Shown: piece after piece, positions 1 to 10,333 of the stretch
Numbering within the stretch: the first letter of the stretch is position 1
How the letters are laid out: every line of letters begins with the position of its first letter
DNA from: Sphaeroforma sirkka
Lineage: Eukaryota > Opisthokonta > Ichthyosporea > Ichthyophonida
Direction: 5' to 3'
Assembly (NCBI GenBank): GCA_001586965.3
Contig: LUCW03001645.1
Coordinates: 1-25,503, forward strand
DNA length: 25,503 nt
Notes under the pieces: generated by a model
Seen by the model: the letters and a program-made list of their open reading frames with translations, nothing else
Told to the model about the DNA's origin: nothing
Databases searched by the model: none
Translations under genes and position numbers: made by a program

Positions 1-33
1 TGGCGATAACATGGAAACAATATACTCGGATTT

Positions 34-1404
34 ATGCTCATAGAAGCTGACTTGGCCGAGTCAAGTTCTTATGAGAACTCGTACGATTACTTTTCTCCGA
101 AGATTTTGTCACATATGGCTGCTTACATGGGACTCTTCAGAAGACGTCACAGATGGCATAAATACAAAAAAGCTACTGATGATGCTAATATACATGTACA
201 TTCTAGTGAGTTTAATGATACGAGGGAAACTGATATGTTTGCTGAGAATATCTTTTGTGGCCTATAGAGAGGTCTCTCGTACGTGGTATGGGTGGTTCCA
301 CTCTCAGAACTTGCCGATGGCTGCGATAGTGCTTACTGTATTCGTAGGCGAACAGTCATCGATTGCTTTACAAACGAGATCAACATCTGATGAGAACAGT
401 ACAGGCAGAAAGAAAGAGAAGGATACGCAAACTACAACTACATCTGATGGTAACAATAGTCGTGGAAACGACAAAGAAAGTAGTGTTAGGGAGTGTTGGA
501 TCTATACACACTATTCCGGGTCTTTCGTTGCTAGTGGTAGGCTATCTCGGTGCTATGAGTCTGTGCTTCTTCCTCTTGATGTGCTTCCTCTTCACACGGA
601 TGCCTTCTACGCAGCGGTTGCTTAGCAGCGCGGACGGTGCGATGGGTGCAAGTGGAGCTACAAACTCAGACGACACGCATGGGCAAGTCTCGCGTACGAA
701 TGATACGCACAAATATAGCAAACACACTGATGCGACAAAGTGGAATAGGACGGGCGGCGGTACCTCACACCATCACCTTCAAAAGAGAGTGTCATGGGCG
801 CACTCACTCTCACGTGCTTTATATCTGCGGCAGCGAGTGTGTATCTCTTCCCACAGACCTCCGAGACGCTTTCAGTAGATGTACCCCAGGATCACGTCTA
901 CAGCAGCGTGCTCAGTTGGCAGGTATTCACACTCACCACATCACACTTTCGAGCCAATCTGATATTCCTGCATGTGATTCTCTTGACGGGATTCTTCTTC
1001 TCCCGGAGTCTGCCGGCTACAGACGACTCGCGCAATATTGTTAGATGGTGCTATTATGCTCTCAGTATCGCGGCGTTCTGTATCCACGTGGACACGCTTT
1101 ACCACATCGAAAAAAGTTGGTTCGTAGCAGTTATCCAGAGAGCTTTGACACTGATACCGTGGGTCTTATACAGGATGCGTTTCAGCGGTTACTGCAGGAA
1201 CTGTGGCTAAATGATTGCCAAACCAGCATTGGAATGGATGGTGTATTTATGAGCGTTGGTACGGTAATGCTAATCACTTATGAGAAAGGCGTATCGCTCG
1301 GAGCCATGAGTGTAGTGTCGACTCTGATCGGGGTACAGGTTTCACACTCAGTAGATACTTGGCGGATAGATCAGAAAAAGGTACAATTAGATGAACATGT
1401 ATAA
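34..1404 (+). pseudogene. Gene M copy 1: multi-pass membrane protein, several frameshifts
   Basis: First copy of the multi-pass membrane protein described in full at 7954-9320. The start matches the other copies ([16 protein letters not shown]). Compared with the other units, exon 1 carries a lost T near 90-94, two extra bases near 114 and a longer A run near 168-173; together with a 3-base change these add up to a multiple of three, so exon 1 stays open but its middle is read out of frame. Exon 2 has extra A bases near 475, 738, 782 and 1110, so the membrane segments are split among three frames. The end follows the [10 protein letters not shown] version of the C-terminus and stops at 1404. 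It is the most damaged of the four M copies. All exon 2 insertions lie in A runs next to a G, which also fits sequencing error near a contig end. Family not recognised. Confidence 0.8.
206..269 (+). other. Spliceosomal intron in gene M, copy 1 (64 nt)
   Basis: The intron has a GTGAGT donor, a CTGAT branch-point-like motif, a T run and an AG acceptor (tatagag). It is phase 1 and joins ...VHSS to K-VSRTWYG in the frame used by exon 2. The T run is four bases here and seven or eight in the other copies. Confidence 0.72.
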
Positions 1405-1430
1405 ATATATGTATATCTATACGTACATGG

Positions 1431-1490
<60 letters not shown>

Positions 1491-1598
1491 TACAACTATC
1501 CCTATAAATCGTTATCTCGATCCCAGAAACCAACAAAAATAACATCGTGATCCTATTCCGTTATTCCATGCCGCAATATTCAAGCAAACGCCTGCTTT

Positions 1599-1638
<40 letters not shown>

Positions 1639-2301
1639 ATAATATATACATATACATATATATATATATATATAAACGCTACATATATAAAAATGTATAT
1701 ATATATGAGCCGCGTGTTTTTGTGTTGCATTGCGTTTACATATATATACGTACAATATATATGGCTATACATATGAAACACATACATATGCATATACACA
1801 CATAACCTACATGTACATGTGTATGGATTACAGATAATGGCAATCAACTTTACAAAGCACATATGCATGCTATTAAAATATTATTATCATTAAGTCATTA
1901 TTATCATGTTATGCTTGAGGACATTACATGTATGCATATATATGTATAATATAACATATACATGATACATGCATGTGTGTGTATATATAAAGATTTGTAT
2001 TGTTTACATAAATGTTGTTATGCCAGCCTTATGCACACACGTACACATCACTCATAACAATATTATCCATATATATACATACATATATATTATAATTATG
2101 TATTAACATACATATACGGTATGTATATAATACATATTATAATGTATATATATATACATGCACTACACGTACGTACATTGCACACACATACGTTATATGT
2201 AATAATGAGGGTTTTGGGGTTTGGGTTTTATGCATATATATATAGCATATAATATATATATATATATATATATGCATATATATATATATACATATACATA
2301 G

Positions 2302-2334
<33 letters not shown>

Positions 2335-2450
2335 ATATATATATTATATATATATATATATGTATATTACATATACATATACATATATTTATATATATAT
2401 ATATATATATATATAAACCTGTAATCCTGTAATTCTATATTCATATAGAC
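1405..2450. repeat. AT-rich spacer with (TA)n microsatellites between convergent M and S
   Basis: There is no credible gene. Long (TA)n runs lie at about 1432-1489, 1600-1635 and 2300-2415, with many shorter ones. A GC-richer island of about 100 bases (about 1494-1598) between the first two runs is shared by all four units and probably belongs to the M 3' UTR or flank. Between about 1640 and 2200 the sequence is TA/CA-rich and poorly conserved among units. Short reading frames here encode only Tyr-Ile repeats from TATA and were discarded. Confidence 0.85.
2207..2230 (+). repeat. Telomere-like G-rich patch, unit 1
   Basis: A degenerate run of GGGTTTT/GGGGTTT/GGGTTTT blocks stands in otherwise AT-only DNA. 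The same position carries related patches in units 2, 3 and 4, the closest to a true TTTAGGG repeat being in unit 2. Confidence 0.55.
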
Positions 2451-2486
2451 GAGGTGCTATATATACATATATATATATAGCACCTC
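2451..2486. repeat. Conserved hairpin, unit 1 (GAGGTGC stem, TA loop)
   Basis: GAGGTGCTATATA and its reverse complement flank a TA-rich centre, giving a near-perfect stem. It lies about 500 bases beyond the S stop codon and is present in all four units. Confidence 0.8.
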
Positions 2487-2981
2487 ATATATGATTACAA
2501 GTTTTGAAAATACATATGGCAACAGACGAGAAAAAAATAAGTACGAGACATGCATGAACTCAAGGTTAACAACGGACACTTTGAGTTCCAAATCTTTAAT
2601 AGCGGTCTATGACCCGATATATATTCAGTGACTATATCCAATGTTTTTTTATTGCTGTGGTTTTGTTTGAATAATTTGGACATGTGGTACGCGTTTTAAC
2701 TACTCGATATAGTTTTATAGTTTTATGTATTTATGTATGTATGGCCAAGGTCTATATCTGTTGTTGATATGGTTTTATAAAAAAATATATAGTGACAGAT
2801 AGTTTAGATCGGCACAATAGACAGACCTTCAGTGTATGTAATTTTAGCCAATAAGCTTGTGTACCTGAATATTCCTATCAATCATTTATTTTACTTGTAT
2901 ATACTAATTGTTTGATTCGTTACATGTCATCAAGGATGGCATGTACACACACGTCCGCCTGTAGTTAATCATTTCCTCATT
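2487..2981 (-). other. 3' flank of gene S, copy 1
   Basis: This is conserved non-coding sequence downstream of S, present beside every S 3' end, including (in the opposite orientation) beside the truncated + copies. It begins at the hairpin. The first ~100 bases after the stop hold the AATAAA signal and are the likely 3' UTR. Small frames such as the 60-62 residue one starting MSKLFKQNHSNK recur in several copies, but they are probably chance frames in a conserved repeat. Confidence 0.8.
2885..2890 (-). terminator. Polyadenylation signal AATAAA of gene S, copy 1
   Basis: AATAAA on the minus strand lies about 92 bases beyond the S stop codon, a usual position for a eukaryotic cleavage and polyadenylation signal. 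It is retained beside five other S copies. Confidence 0.6.
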
Positions 2982-4875
2982 TTAAAGCAAAGCCAAGCTA
3001 ATCACGCCTGCGGCTATCACAATAAATGGCGTGGATGTCAGTGTACCAGCGGCGCTGTCATTATCGTCGGTTTCCGCAACCGGATCGGACCCCTTCACAT
3101 CACCGCTGGCCTGGATACTAGCTGGGCCCTGTCCGTTCTGAGCGGGATCTGAGGCTGACTGAACTCCAGTGTTGTCTGTATCTGTTGTTGCCTGGCGTCG
3201 ACGACGACGACGAGTGGCACTGGCCATATCAGTCTCATAGGATACGTCAACTAGTACGCGGAGATCAAAGCCGGCACTATTACCCAACCCAGGATTTGCA
3301 AACAACGCGTGTACATCTTGATGGATCATATACTGGACTAGGAAGGTTTGATCTGCCGCGCATAGACCTAATTCGTTGCATGTGAGTCCTGATTCATAGG
3401 CAACGGGATCAGCACGTGTGCTAGTATAGTCAGTACCAGGAGTCAATGTTCCTGTGATCTGAGGGTAACTCTCGCCCAGGGTACCTGATGTATCGGCAGT
3501 TGTATCGCTCCAGGCTCCAGGACCGGCGCTCTCTCGCACTTGACTTTGCACTATAGTAACCTTGGTCACATCCAGACCACTGAAGTCCACACGAGCGTAC
3601 GCGAACTCTCCATATTCCAAAGCAGAAATTGGTGTGTCGCCAGCGGGTTTCGTCGTTTCTACACTGGTTATGGGATCAGTTACGGTCCACGTGGGTGCAC
3701 CTCGCAGACGATTCTCAGGATCTACGAAAATGAATCTGTCGACCGTTACTGCGTTCTCGATGGTTACCAGGTCCGCATTGTCAGCACAGAAGTTGTCAGA
3801 AGCCAGCGTGAACTCAATGGTAGTATCTCTGTTTTGCTGATTAATTGGACAATCCGTCTCTGCCAATGTCTTGTAGCAATCGATTACTACGTCTGAGATA
3901 GTATATGCACCGTCCAATGTACACTGGCCATGCACGAGCTGGATATAGGCATCTTTTCTGCACCCGTTGTTGTTTTTATCATAATCACCTGCTAGACAGT
4001 CTGGCATGTCAATGAAGGCCCCATTCGTTGCCCCGCACGTTCCTGCGCCTGCATCCTCAGTGCACAGAAACGCTGTGTTGGATGTGCCCGCATTTGCAAG
4101 TACGGGATCCATGGTGAGAACGGAGTATGGGGTGCTAAGAGCATACGAGAGAGTTAAGTAGGAAGCTGAAGCTCCTGTGTTGATTGCCTGAGCTGTAAGG
4201 GCAGTATCGATTGCAAATGGCGAATACACTTTGACCTCGGCTGTTGTGGCGGCAACCCTGCTCAAAACAAGAATGCTTGTTGGGATGGTCACCATACCAC
4301 TACGAGTTACTGTGTCCCCACCAACGTCTGTGGGTTCGGTGTATTCGAAAACGATATTTGACGAATAGTCTGCATAGCGCACGTCCATTTCATCGACATC
4401 ATCAGATAGTGCGTAATCAAACCCGCAATCAGTTCGAAGCGAGGTGATTTTCATCTCGAACACCATGCGATCGGTGCATCCGGAGTCTACACTAGTTTGG
4501 GTGAAAGTCTCCAAGTTTGCGCCTAGAGTACAGGTACCCACGCTGAAGGAAGTGAATTCACGATTGAGACCAGCCGGCCAGTTGATTAGTCCATTGAACA
4601 CTTTCGTCATTAACGAGAGTGTCCAGAGTGGTGTGATCTTGAGTTAGAGTGACATCATTTGGATTATCAACCGAGCCCGTGATATCAGCACAGACACCAT
4701 AGACCTCCGAAGCTACTTGCGTAGAGCAAGTTGCATCACTGTAAAGCGAATCGCAGAGACATTTTTCACCGGCATTGGTGTTTAGTGTCAGCGAAGCACC
4801 TGCTTCAGTACATGCTGCTGATGTAGTGCCAATAAGGGCCACTCCAGCTACTAAGAGAGTTGGCAAGTAGTTCAT
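2982..4875 (-). CDS. Gene S copy 1: secreted, Cys-rich, GPI-type surface protein (one frameshift)
   Basis: Predicted cell-surface protein of about 630 residues. Residues 1-20 (MNYLPTLLVAGVALIGTTSA) are a classic signal peptide with an Ala-X-Ala-like end. An ectodomain with 18 cysteines (an even number, none after it) runs to an Arg6-Gln site at about 555-560, typical for furin-like proprotein convertases. A polar Gly/Ser/Asp linker follows, then a C-terminal hydrophobic stretch (FIVIAAGVISLALL) with no cytoplasmic tail, as in a GPI-anchor signal. The start at 4875 was chosen because it begins the signal peptide and has A at -3. An in-frame upstream ATG at 4908 would add 11 residues and spoil the signal peptide. 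The only lesion is one extra base near 4584-4589 (VQWT-VNW region); otherwise this is the most intact S copy. Family not recognised; a ZP-like layout (ectodomain, basic site, hydrophobic end) is only a loose analogy. Confidence 0.82.
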
Positions 4876-4947
4876 GGTTTTATGTTTTACCTGTATTAAA
4901 ATGCACAATTGTTTTGTGGATGCGACATACGAAGTTTTTTGGTCTGC

Positions 4948-4955
4948 TATTTATA
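4948..4955 (-). promoter_or_regulatory. TATA box of gene S, copy 1
   Basis: TATAAATA on the minus strand lies 73 bases upstream of the S start codon. A transcription start about 30 bases further on would give a 5' UTR of roughly 45 bases. The same box lies at the same distance in unit 2. Confidence 0.6.
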
Positions 4956-5585
4956 CGGTTCGAATTGACTCTCAGATATTAATACTTAAGAGATTAGTTA
5001 GTACTCGATGAACAAACTATATATCTTTCTTCAGTACAAATGCAATACAACACGAAACTAGGAACTCGACTTATCGATCGCTGCCTTCCTTAACTCTGCG
5101 TTTCATTTTTTAAACCCTGGCTGTGATCTTCTGGTCATCACCTTGTCGAGGTTAAATTCATGTTGTTCATATGTTAAAAGGTAAATACATGTTTATCGAC
5201 TTGTTCTCATGCTTGTTCTCATGGGTTCTATGGACTATGCTAGATGTTTTTTTTTTTTTTAAATCTGCACAATGTCACCACGGAAGCTTGCGACTACAAT
5301 TTAAAAAAAGGAAGTCAGAGTACAAACAGTATTTTACAATGGAATTCAGAATTCATGATTGTGCGTCGGCCTGTCTAAACTCTAAAGGTGCGATTGGCCC
5401 GATTGGCGATTAGGCGTGCAGTGTTTTTTTGTTGTTGTTTTTTAGAACATAAAAAAGTAATTAAAAAATAATATAGAACAAATGTGGCAGAGTACAATGG
5501 AATTTATGATCTGATAAACACTACACATTCACATACATACCATGTATACTGTATAGCTGTGTGGCCTGGAATGACCTGGTATGAG

Positions 5586-5599
5586 GTCGCGACATGTCG
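5586..5599. promoter_or_regulatory. Palindromic GTCGCGACATGTCG element
   Basis: It has overlapping palindromes (TCGCGA and CGACATGTCG). A second copy lies at 5856-5870, and both recur in unit 2 at 13459 and 13725. They may be binding sites for a dimeric regulator or remnants of a mobile element; function unknown. Confidence 0.35.
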
Positions 5600-5855
5600 T
5601 ATATATGTCGGATGGTCACAATGATGATTTTTTATTGGGTCCATTATGATCCATTCTGTAAAATGAGTCCGAACTGCGAGGTGTATGCCGAACTGCAAAT
5701 CACTTTCTCATTCCAAAATTAGAAAATATACAGTGCCTATTGGTGGATAGAGACTATAGGGGAAAAAACTGTAAAGTACATAAATAGTTCAAATACGTAC
5801 AGTATTTATTTTGGATTATTTGCATGTCGCGGCACTCGCGAGTCGCCACCTCCAA

Positions 5856-5870
5856 TGTCGCGACATGTCG
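5856..5870. promoter_or_regulatory. Palindromic TGTCGCGACATGTCG element, second copy
   Basis: Same core as the element at 5586, extended by one T so that TGTCGCGACA is a full 10-base palindrome. It lies 13 bases after another CpG palindrome, ACTCGCGAGT. Confidence 0.35.
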
Positions 5871-6271
5871 TCTGAAAATATTTAGTGCGACAAACCGTCA
5901 CGATATGTTGTCTAAGCCGTAAGACGTGTCGTTTACCAGCTCAGATGAAATCTTAAACCCAGCGAGTCAGCGACAGCCGACAAGTGACAACTTCAGAATT
6001 TCTGCTCCGTGCTCACTGCTTAGGAGAACTCGAGGAGACACTCGACAGACAGGAGTCAGGAGTCACCGAGTCAGTACTCAGGAGGGCGATGTTTTTTTTT
6101 GTTTTCCGTGTTTTTTTAAAGATATAGAAGTATTTTCAAAAACAAATAGGCGATGGGCAGATGACAGTTGTGATGACGGGAGGTCGGGTAGGTCGGGAAC
6201 TGGACCACTATTTACAGACTAGAGACTACTAGAGTACTAGAGTAGAGAGGCGGATGAATTCACCAAGTGCT

Positions 6272-7410
6272 CGTTCTCACCATGGATCCCGTACTTGCAA
6301 ATGCGGGCACATCCAACACAGCGTTTCTGTGCACTGAGGATGCAGGCGCAGGAACGTGCGGGGCAACGAATGGGGCCTTCATTGACATGCCAGACTGTCT
6401 AGCAGGTGATTATGATAAAAACAACAACGGGTGCAGAAAAGATGCCTATATCCAGCTCGTGCATGGCCAGTGTACATTGGACGGTGCATATACTATCTCA
6501 GACGTAGTAATCGATTGCTACAAGACATTGGCAGAGACGGATTGTCCAATTAATCAGCAAAACAGAGATACTACCATTGAGTTCACGCTGGCTTCTGACA
6601 ACTTCTGTGCTGACAATGCGGACCTGGTAACCATCGAGAACGCAGTAACGGTCGACAGATTCATTTTCGTAGATCCTGAGAATCGTCTGCGAGGTGCACC
6701 CACGTGGACCGTAACTGATCCCATAACCAGTGTAGAAACGACGAAACCCGCTGGCGACACACCAATTTCTGCTTTAGAATATGGAGAGTTCGCGTACGCT
6801 CGTGTGGACTTCAGTGGTCTGGATGTGACCAAGGTTACTATAGTGCAAAGTCAAGTGCGAGAGAGCGCCGGTCCTGGAGCCTGGAGCGATACAACTGCCG
6901 ATACATCAGGTACCCTGGGCGAGAGTTACCCTCAGATCACAGGAACATTGACTCCTGGTACTGACTATACTAGCACACGTGCTGATCCCGTTGCCTATGA
7001 ATCAGGACTCACATGCAACGAATTAGGTCTATGCGCGGCAGATCAAACCTTCCTAGTCCAGTATATGATCCATCAAGATGTACGCGTTGTTTGCAAATCC
7101 TGGGTTGGGTAATAGTGCCGGCTTTGATCTCCGCGTACTAGTTGACGTATCCTATGAGACTGATATGGCCAGTGCCACTCGTCGTCGTCGTCGACGCCAG
7201 GCAACAACAGATACAGACAACACTGGAGTTCAGTCAGCCTCAGATCCCGCTCAGAACGGACAGGGCCCAGCTAGTATCCAGGCCAGCGGTGATGTGAAGG
7301 GGTCCGATCCGGTTGCGGAAACCGACGATAATGACAGCGCCGCTGGTACATTGACATCCATGCCATTTATTGTGATAGCCGCAGGTGTGATTAGCTTGGC
7401 TCTGTTTTAA
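6272..7410 (+). pseudogene. Truncated gene S copy (+), unit 1, lacks residues 1 to ~252
   Basis: This is a head-to-head partner of the full S gene, homologous from just before the internal Met-255 codon to the stop. Homology starts at about 6272; upstream is unrelated sequence with ACTAGAG repeats. The first ATG (6282) sits in CACCATGG, a strong initiation context, but no signal peptide would be made. A 2-base loss near 7081 (HQDV-HALF region) shifts the frame and ends it at 7112; the remaining Arg6 and GPI-type tail lie in the next frame, ending at 7410. The tail reads SLALF and TSMPF, unlike the SLALL and TSTPF of the full copies, so it is a separate lineage from the minus-strand gene. It is probably a pseudogene, or a donor for gene conversion. 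Confidence 0.85.
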
Positions 7411-7862
7411 TATCTGGGCATGATTAACTACAGGCGGACGTGTGTGTACATGCCATCCTTGATGACATGTAACGAATCAAACAATTAGTATATACAAGTA
7501 AAATAAATGATTGATAGGGAATATTCAGGTACACAAGCTTATTGGCTAAAATTACATACACTGAAGGTCTGTCTATTGTGCCGATCTAAACTATCTGTCA
7601 CTATATATTTTTATAAAACCATATCAACAACAGATATAGACCTTGGCCATACATACATAAATACATAAAACTATAAAACTATATCGAGTAGTTAAAACGC
7701 GTACCACATGTCCAAATTATTCAAACAAAACCACAGCAATAAAACATTGGATATAGTCACTGAATATATATCGGGTCATAGACCGCTATTGAAGATTTGG
7801 AACTCAAAGTGTCCGTTGTTAACCTTGAGTTCATGCATGTCTCGTACTTATTTTCTCGTCTA
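7411..7862 (+). other. S 3' flank attached to truncated copy, unit 1
   Basis: This is the inverted counterpart of 2526-2981, ending at tctcgtct, before the hairpin. It includes AATAAA at 7502-7507. At 7862 the match to the S flank ends and the M upstream region begins, marking the unit-internal joint. Confidence 0.85.
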
Positions 7863-7953
7863 AAGCACTAATGGACCAAACGCAACACAGTGTATATCTC
7901 TTATACTTGCATGTGTCACAGTGGCGATAACATGGAAGCACATACTCGGATTT
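7863..7953 (+). promoter_or_regulatory. Upstream region of gene M, copy 2
   Basis: About 90 bases lie between the S flank and the M start. A weak TATA-like stretch (tgtatatctc, 7891-7900) is about 55-60 bases before the start. An upstream ATG at 7932 (aacATGg, better context than the main start) opens a 12-codon frame that overlaps the M start at 7954 and could act as an upstream ORF. Confidence 0.4.
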
Positions 7954-9320
7954 ATGCTCATAGAAGCTGACTTGGCCGAGTCAAGTTCTTATGAGAACTC
8001 GTACGACTACTTTTTCTCCGAAGATTTTGTCACATGGCTGCTTACATGGGACTTCGAAGACGTCACAGATGGCATAAATACAAAAGGCTACTGATGATGC
8101 TAATATACATGTACATTCTAGTGAGTTTAATGATACGAGGGAAACTGATATGTTTGCTGAGAATATCTTTTTTTGTGGCCTATAGAGAGGTCTCTCGTAC
8201 GTGGTATGGGTGGTTCCACTCTCAGAACTTGCTGATGGCTGCGATAGTGCTTACTGTATTCGTAGGCGAACAGTCATCGATTGCTTTACAAACGAGATCA
8301 ACATCTGATGAGAACAGTACAGGCAGAAAGAAAGAGAAGGATACGCAAACTACAACTACATCTGATGGTAACAATAGTCGTGGAAACGACAAGAAAGTAG
8401 TGTTAGGGAGTGTTGGATCTATACACACTATTCCGGGTCTTTCGTTGCTAGTGGTAGGCTATCTCGGTGCTATGAGTCTGTGCTTCTTCCTCTTGATGTG
8501 CTTCCTCTTCACACGGATGCCTTCTACGCAGCGGTTGCTTAGCAGCGCGGACGGTGCGATGGGTGCAAGTGGAGCTACAAACTCAGACGACACGCATGGG
8601 CAAGTCTCGCGTACGAATGATACGCACAAATATAGCAAACACACTGATGCGACAAGTGGAATAGGACGGGCGGCGGTACCTCACACCATCACCTTCAAAG
8701 AGAGTGTCATGGGCGCACTCACTCTCACGTGCTTTATATCTGCGGCAGCGAGTGTGTATCTCTTCCCACAGACCTCCGAGACGCTTTCAGTAGATGTACC
8801 CCAGGATCACGTCTACAGCAGCGTGCTCAGTTGGCAGGTATTCACACTCACCACATCACACTTTCGAGCCAATCTGATATTCCTGCATGTGATTCTCTTG
8901 ACGGGATTCTTCTTCTCCCGGAGTCTGCCGGCTACAGACGACTCGCGCAATATTGTTAGATGGTGCTATTATGCTCTCAGTATCGCGGCGTTCTGTATCC
9001 ACGTGGACACGCTTTACCACATCGAAAAGTTGGTTCGTAGCAGTTATCCAGAGAGCTTTGACACTGATACCGTGGGTCTTATACAGGATGCGTTTCAGCG
9101 GTTACTGCAGGAACTGTGGCTAAATGATTGCCAAACCAGCATTGGAATGGATGGTGTATTTATGAGCGTTGGTACGGTAATGCTAATCACTTATGAGAAA
9201 GGCGTATCGCTCGGAGCCATGAGTGTAGTGTCGACTCTGATCGGGGGTACAGGTTTCACACTCAGTAGATACTTGGCGGATAGATCAGAAAAAAAGGTAC
9301 AATTAGATGAACATGTATAA
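7954..9320 (+). CDS. Gene M copy 2: multi-pass membrane protein with one intron
   Basis: Predicted polytopic membrane protein of about 432 residues after splicing. Exon 1 encodes an acidic N-terminus of 55 residues. Exon 2 (from 8188) holds hydrophobic segments at about 69-82, 137-163, 228-247, 281-298, 310-330, 376-390 and 393-414, so six or seven spans. A Ser/Thr/Lys-rich polar loop lies at 83-125 and a second polar loop at 167-226; sequons are NST, NNS and NDT. Exon 2 is fully open here. The single lesion is one extra A in exon 1 near 8080-8084, which would stop translation at TGA after ...INTKGY. This copy has five G at 9242-9246 and ends [18 protein letters not shown], which continues the last span better than the four-G end of the other copies. 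It has no recognised family. It is convergent with S. Confidence 0.75.
8121..8187 (+). other. Spliceosomal intron in gene M, copy 2 (67 nt)
   Basis: Donor GTGAGT, branch-like CTGAT about 39 bases before the end, T7 tract and acceptor tatagag. Splicing joins phase 1 codon A|AG (Lys) to VSRTWYG and puts exon 1 in the exon 2 frame once the extra A upstream is discounted. Confidence 0.75.

Positions 9321-10333
<1,013 letters not shown>

Larger units (their letters stand above)
4956..6271. promoter_or_regulatory. Spacer between head-to-head S copies, unit 1
   Basis: This non-coding stretch of about 1.3 kb lies between the S promoter and the truncated + copy and is found only in units 1 and 2. It contains T and A homopolymers whose lengths differ between units, the palindromic TGTCGCGACATGTCG motifs (5586-5599, 5856-5870), a perfect ACTCGCGAGT palindrome (5834-5843), four GAGTCA motifs (5964, 6053, 6060, 6068) and three ACTAGAG repeats (6218, 6228, 6236). 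A possible 64-residue minus-strand frame (5504-5698) differs by one codon from that of unit 2. The plus frame at 5926-6222 has no ATG start and I reject it as a gene. Confidence 0.6.
1..7921. repeat. Tandem unit 1 of the ~8-kb amplified locus
   Basis: This is the first copy of the repeating block. Its first bases (tggcgataacatgg) recur at 7922 and again at 15967, so the periods are 7921 and 8045 bases. The order is gene M (+), TA-rich spacer, gene S (-), promoter spacer, truncated S (+), S 3' flank. The first bases of the window fall just upstream of the M start, so the true left edge of the unit, about 60 bases of M upstream sequence, is outside the window. Coding regions are nearly identical between units; most differences are homopolymer and TA-run lengths. 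Confidence 0.93.

Noticed and set aside
542..727. Minus-strand 61-68 codon frames inside gene M
   Set aside because: They are shadows of M exon 2; no start context or independent signal.
1432..2420. CRISPR array or satellite interpretation of the repeats
   Set aside because: These are simple TA microsatellites without regular repeat-spacer structure.
2451..2486. Intrinsic (rho-independent) bacterial terminator
   Set aside because: The stem is followed by TA-rich sequence rather than a T run, lies 500 bases from the stop codon, and the DNA is eukaryotic.
3185..3896. Plus-strand frames of 66-118 codons inside gene S
   Set aside because: They are antisense shadows of the S coding sequence, conserved only because S is; they repeat wherever S does.
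5171..5413. 80-codon plus-strand frame in the S upstream spacer
   Set aside because: It runs through T homopolymers of different length in unit 2, where it is cut to 60 codons with a different end.
6181..6210. aggtcgggtaggtcggg as the terminal repeat of a hAT-like element
   Set aside because: There is no matching inverted end or target duplication within the spacer.
5926..6222. Frame with a CFPC motif resembling the TTF-type zinc finger of hAT transposase relatives
   Set aside because: The motif is encoded by T-rich runs (T9 and T7), the frame has no ATG start, and nothing else of a transposase is visible.
7710..7863. Small protein starting MSKLFKQNHSNK in the S 3' flank
   Set aside because: It is repeated with the flank, overlaps likely non-coding sequence, has a T-run frame difference in unit 1, and has no recognisable feature.
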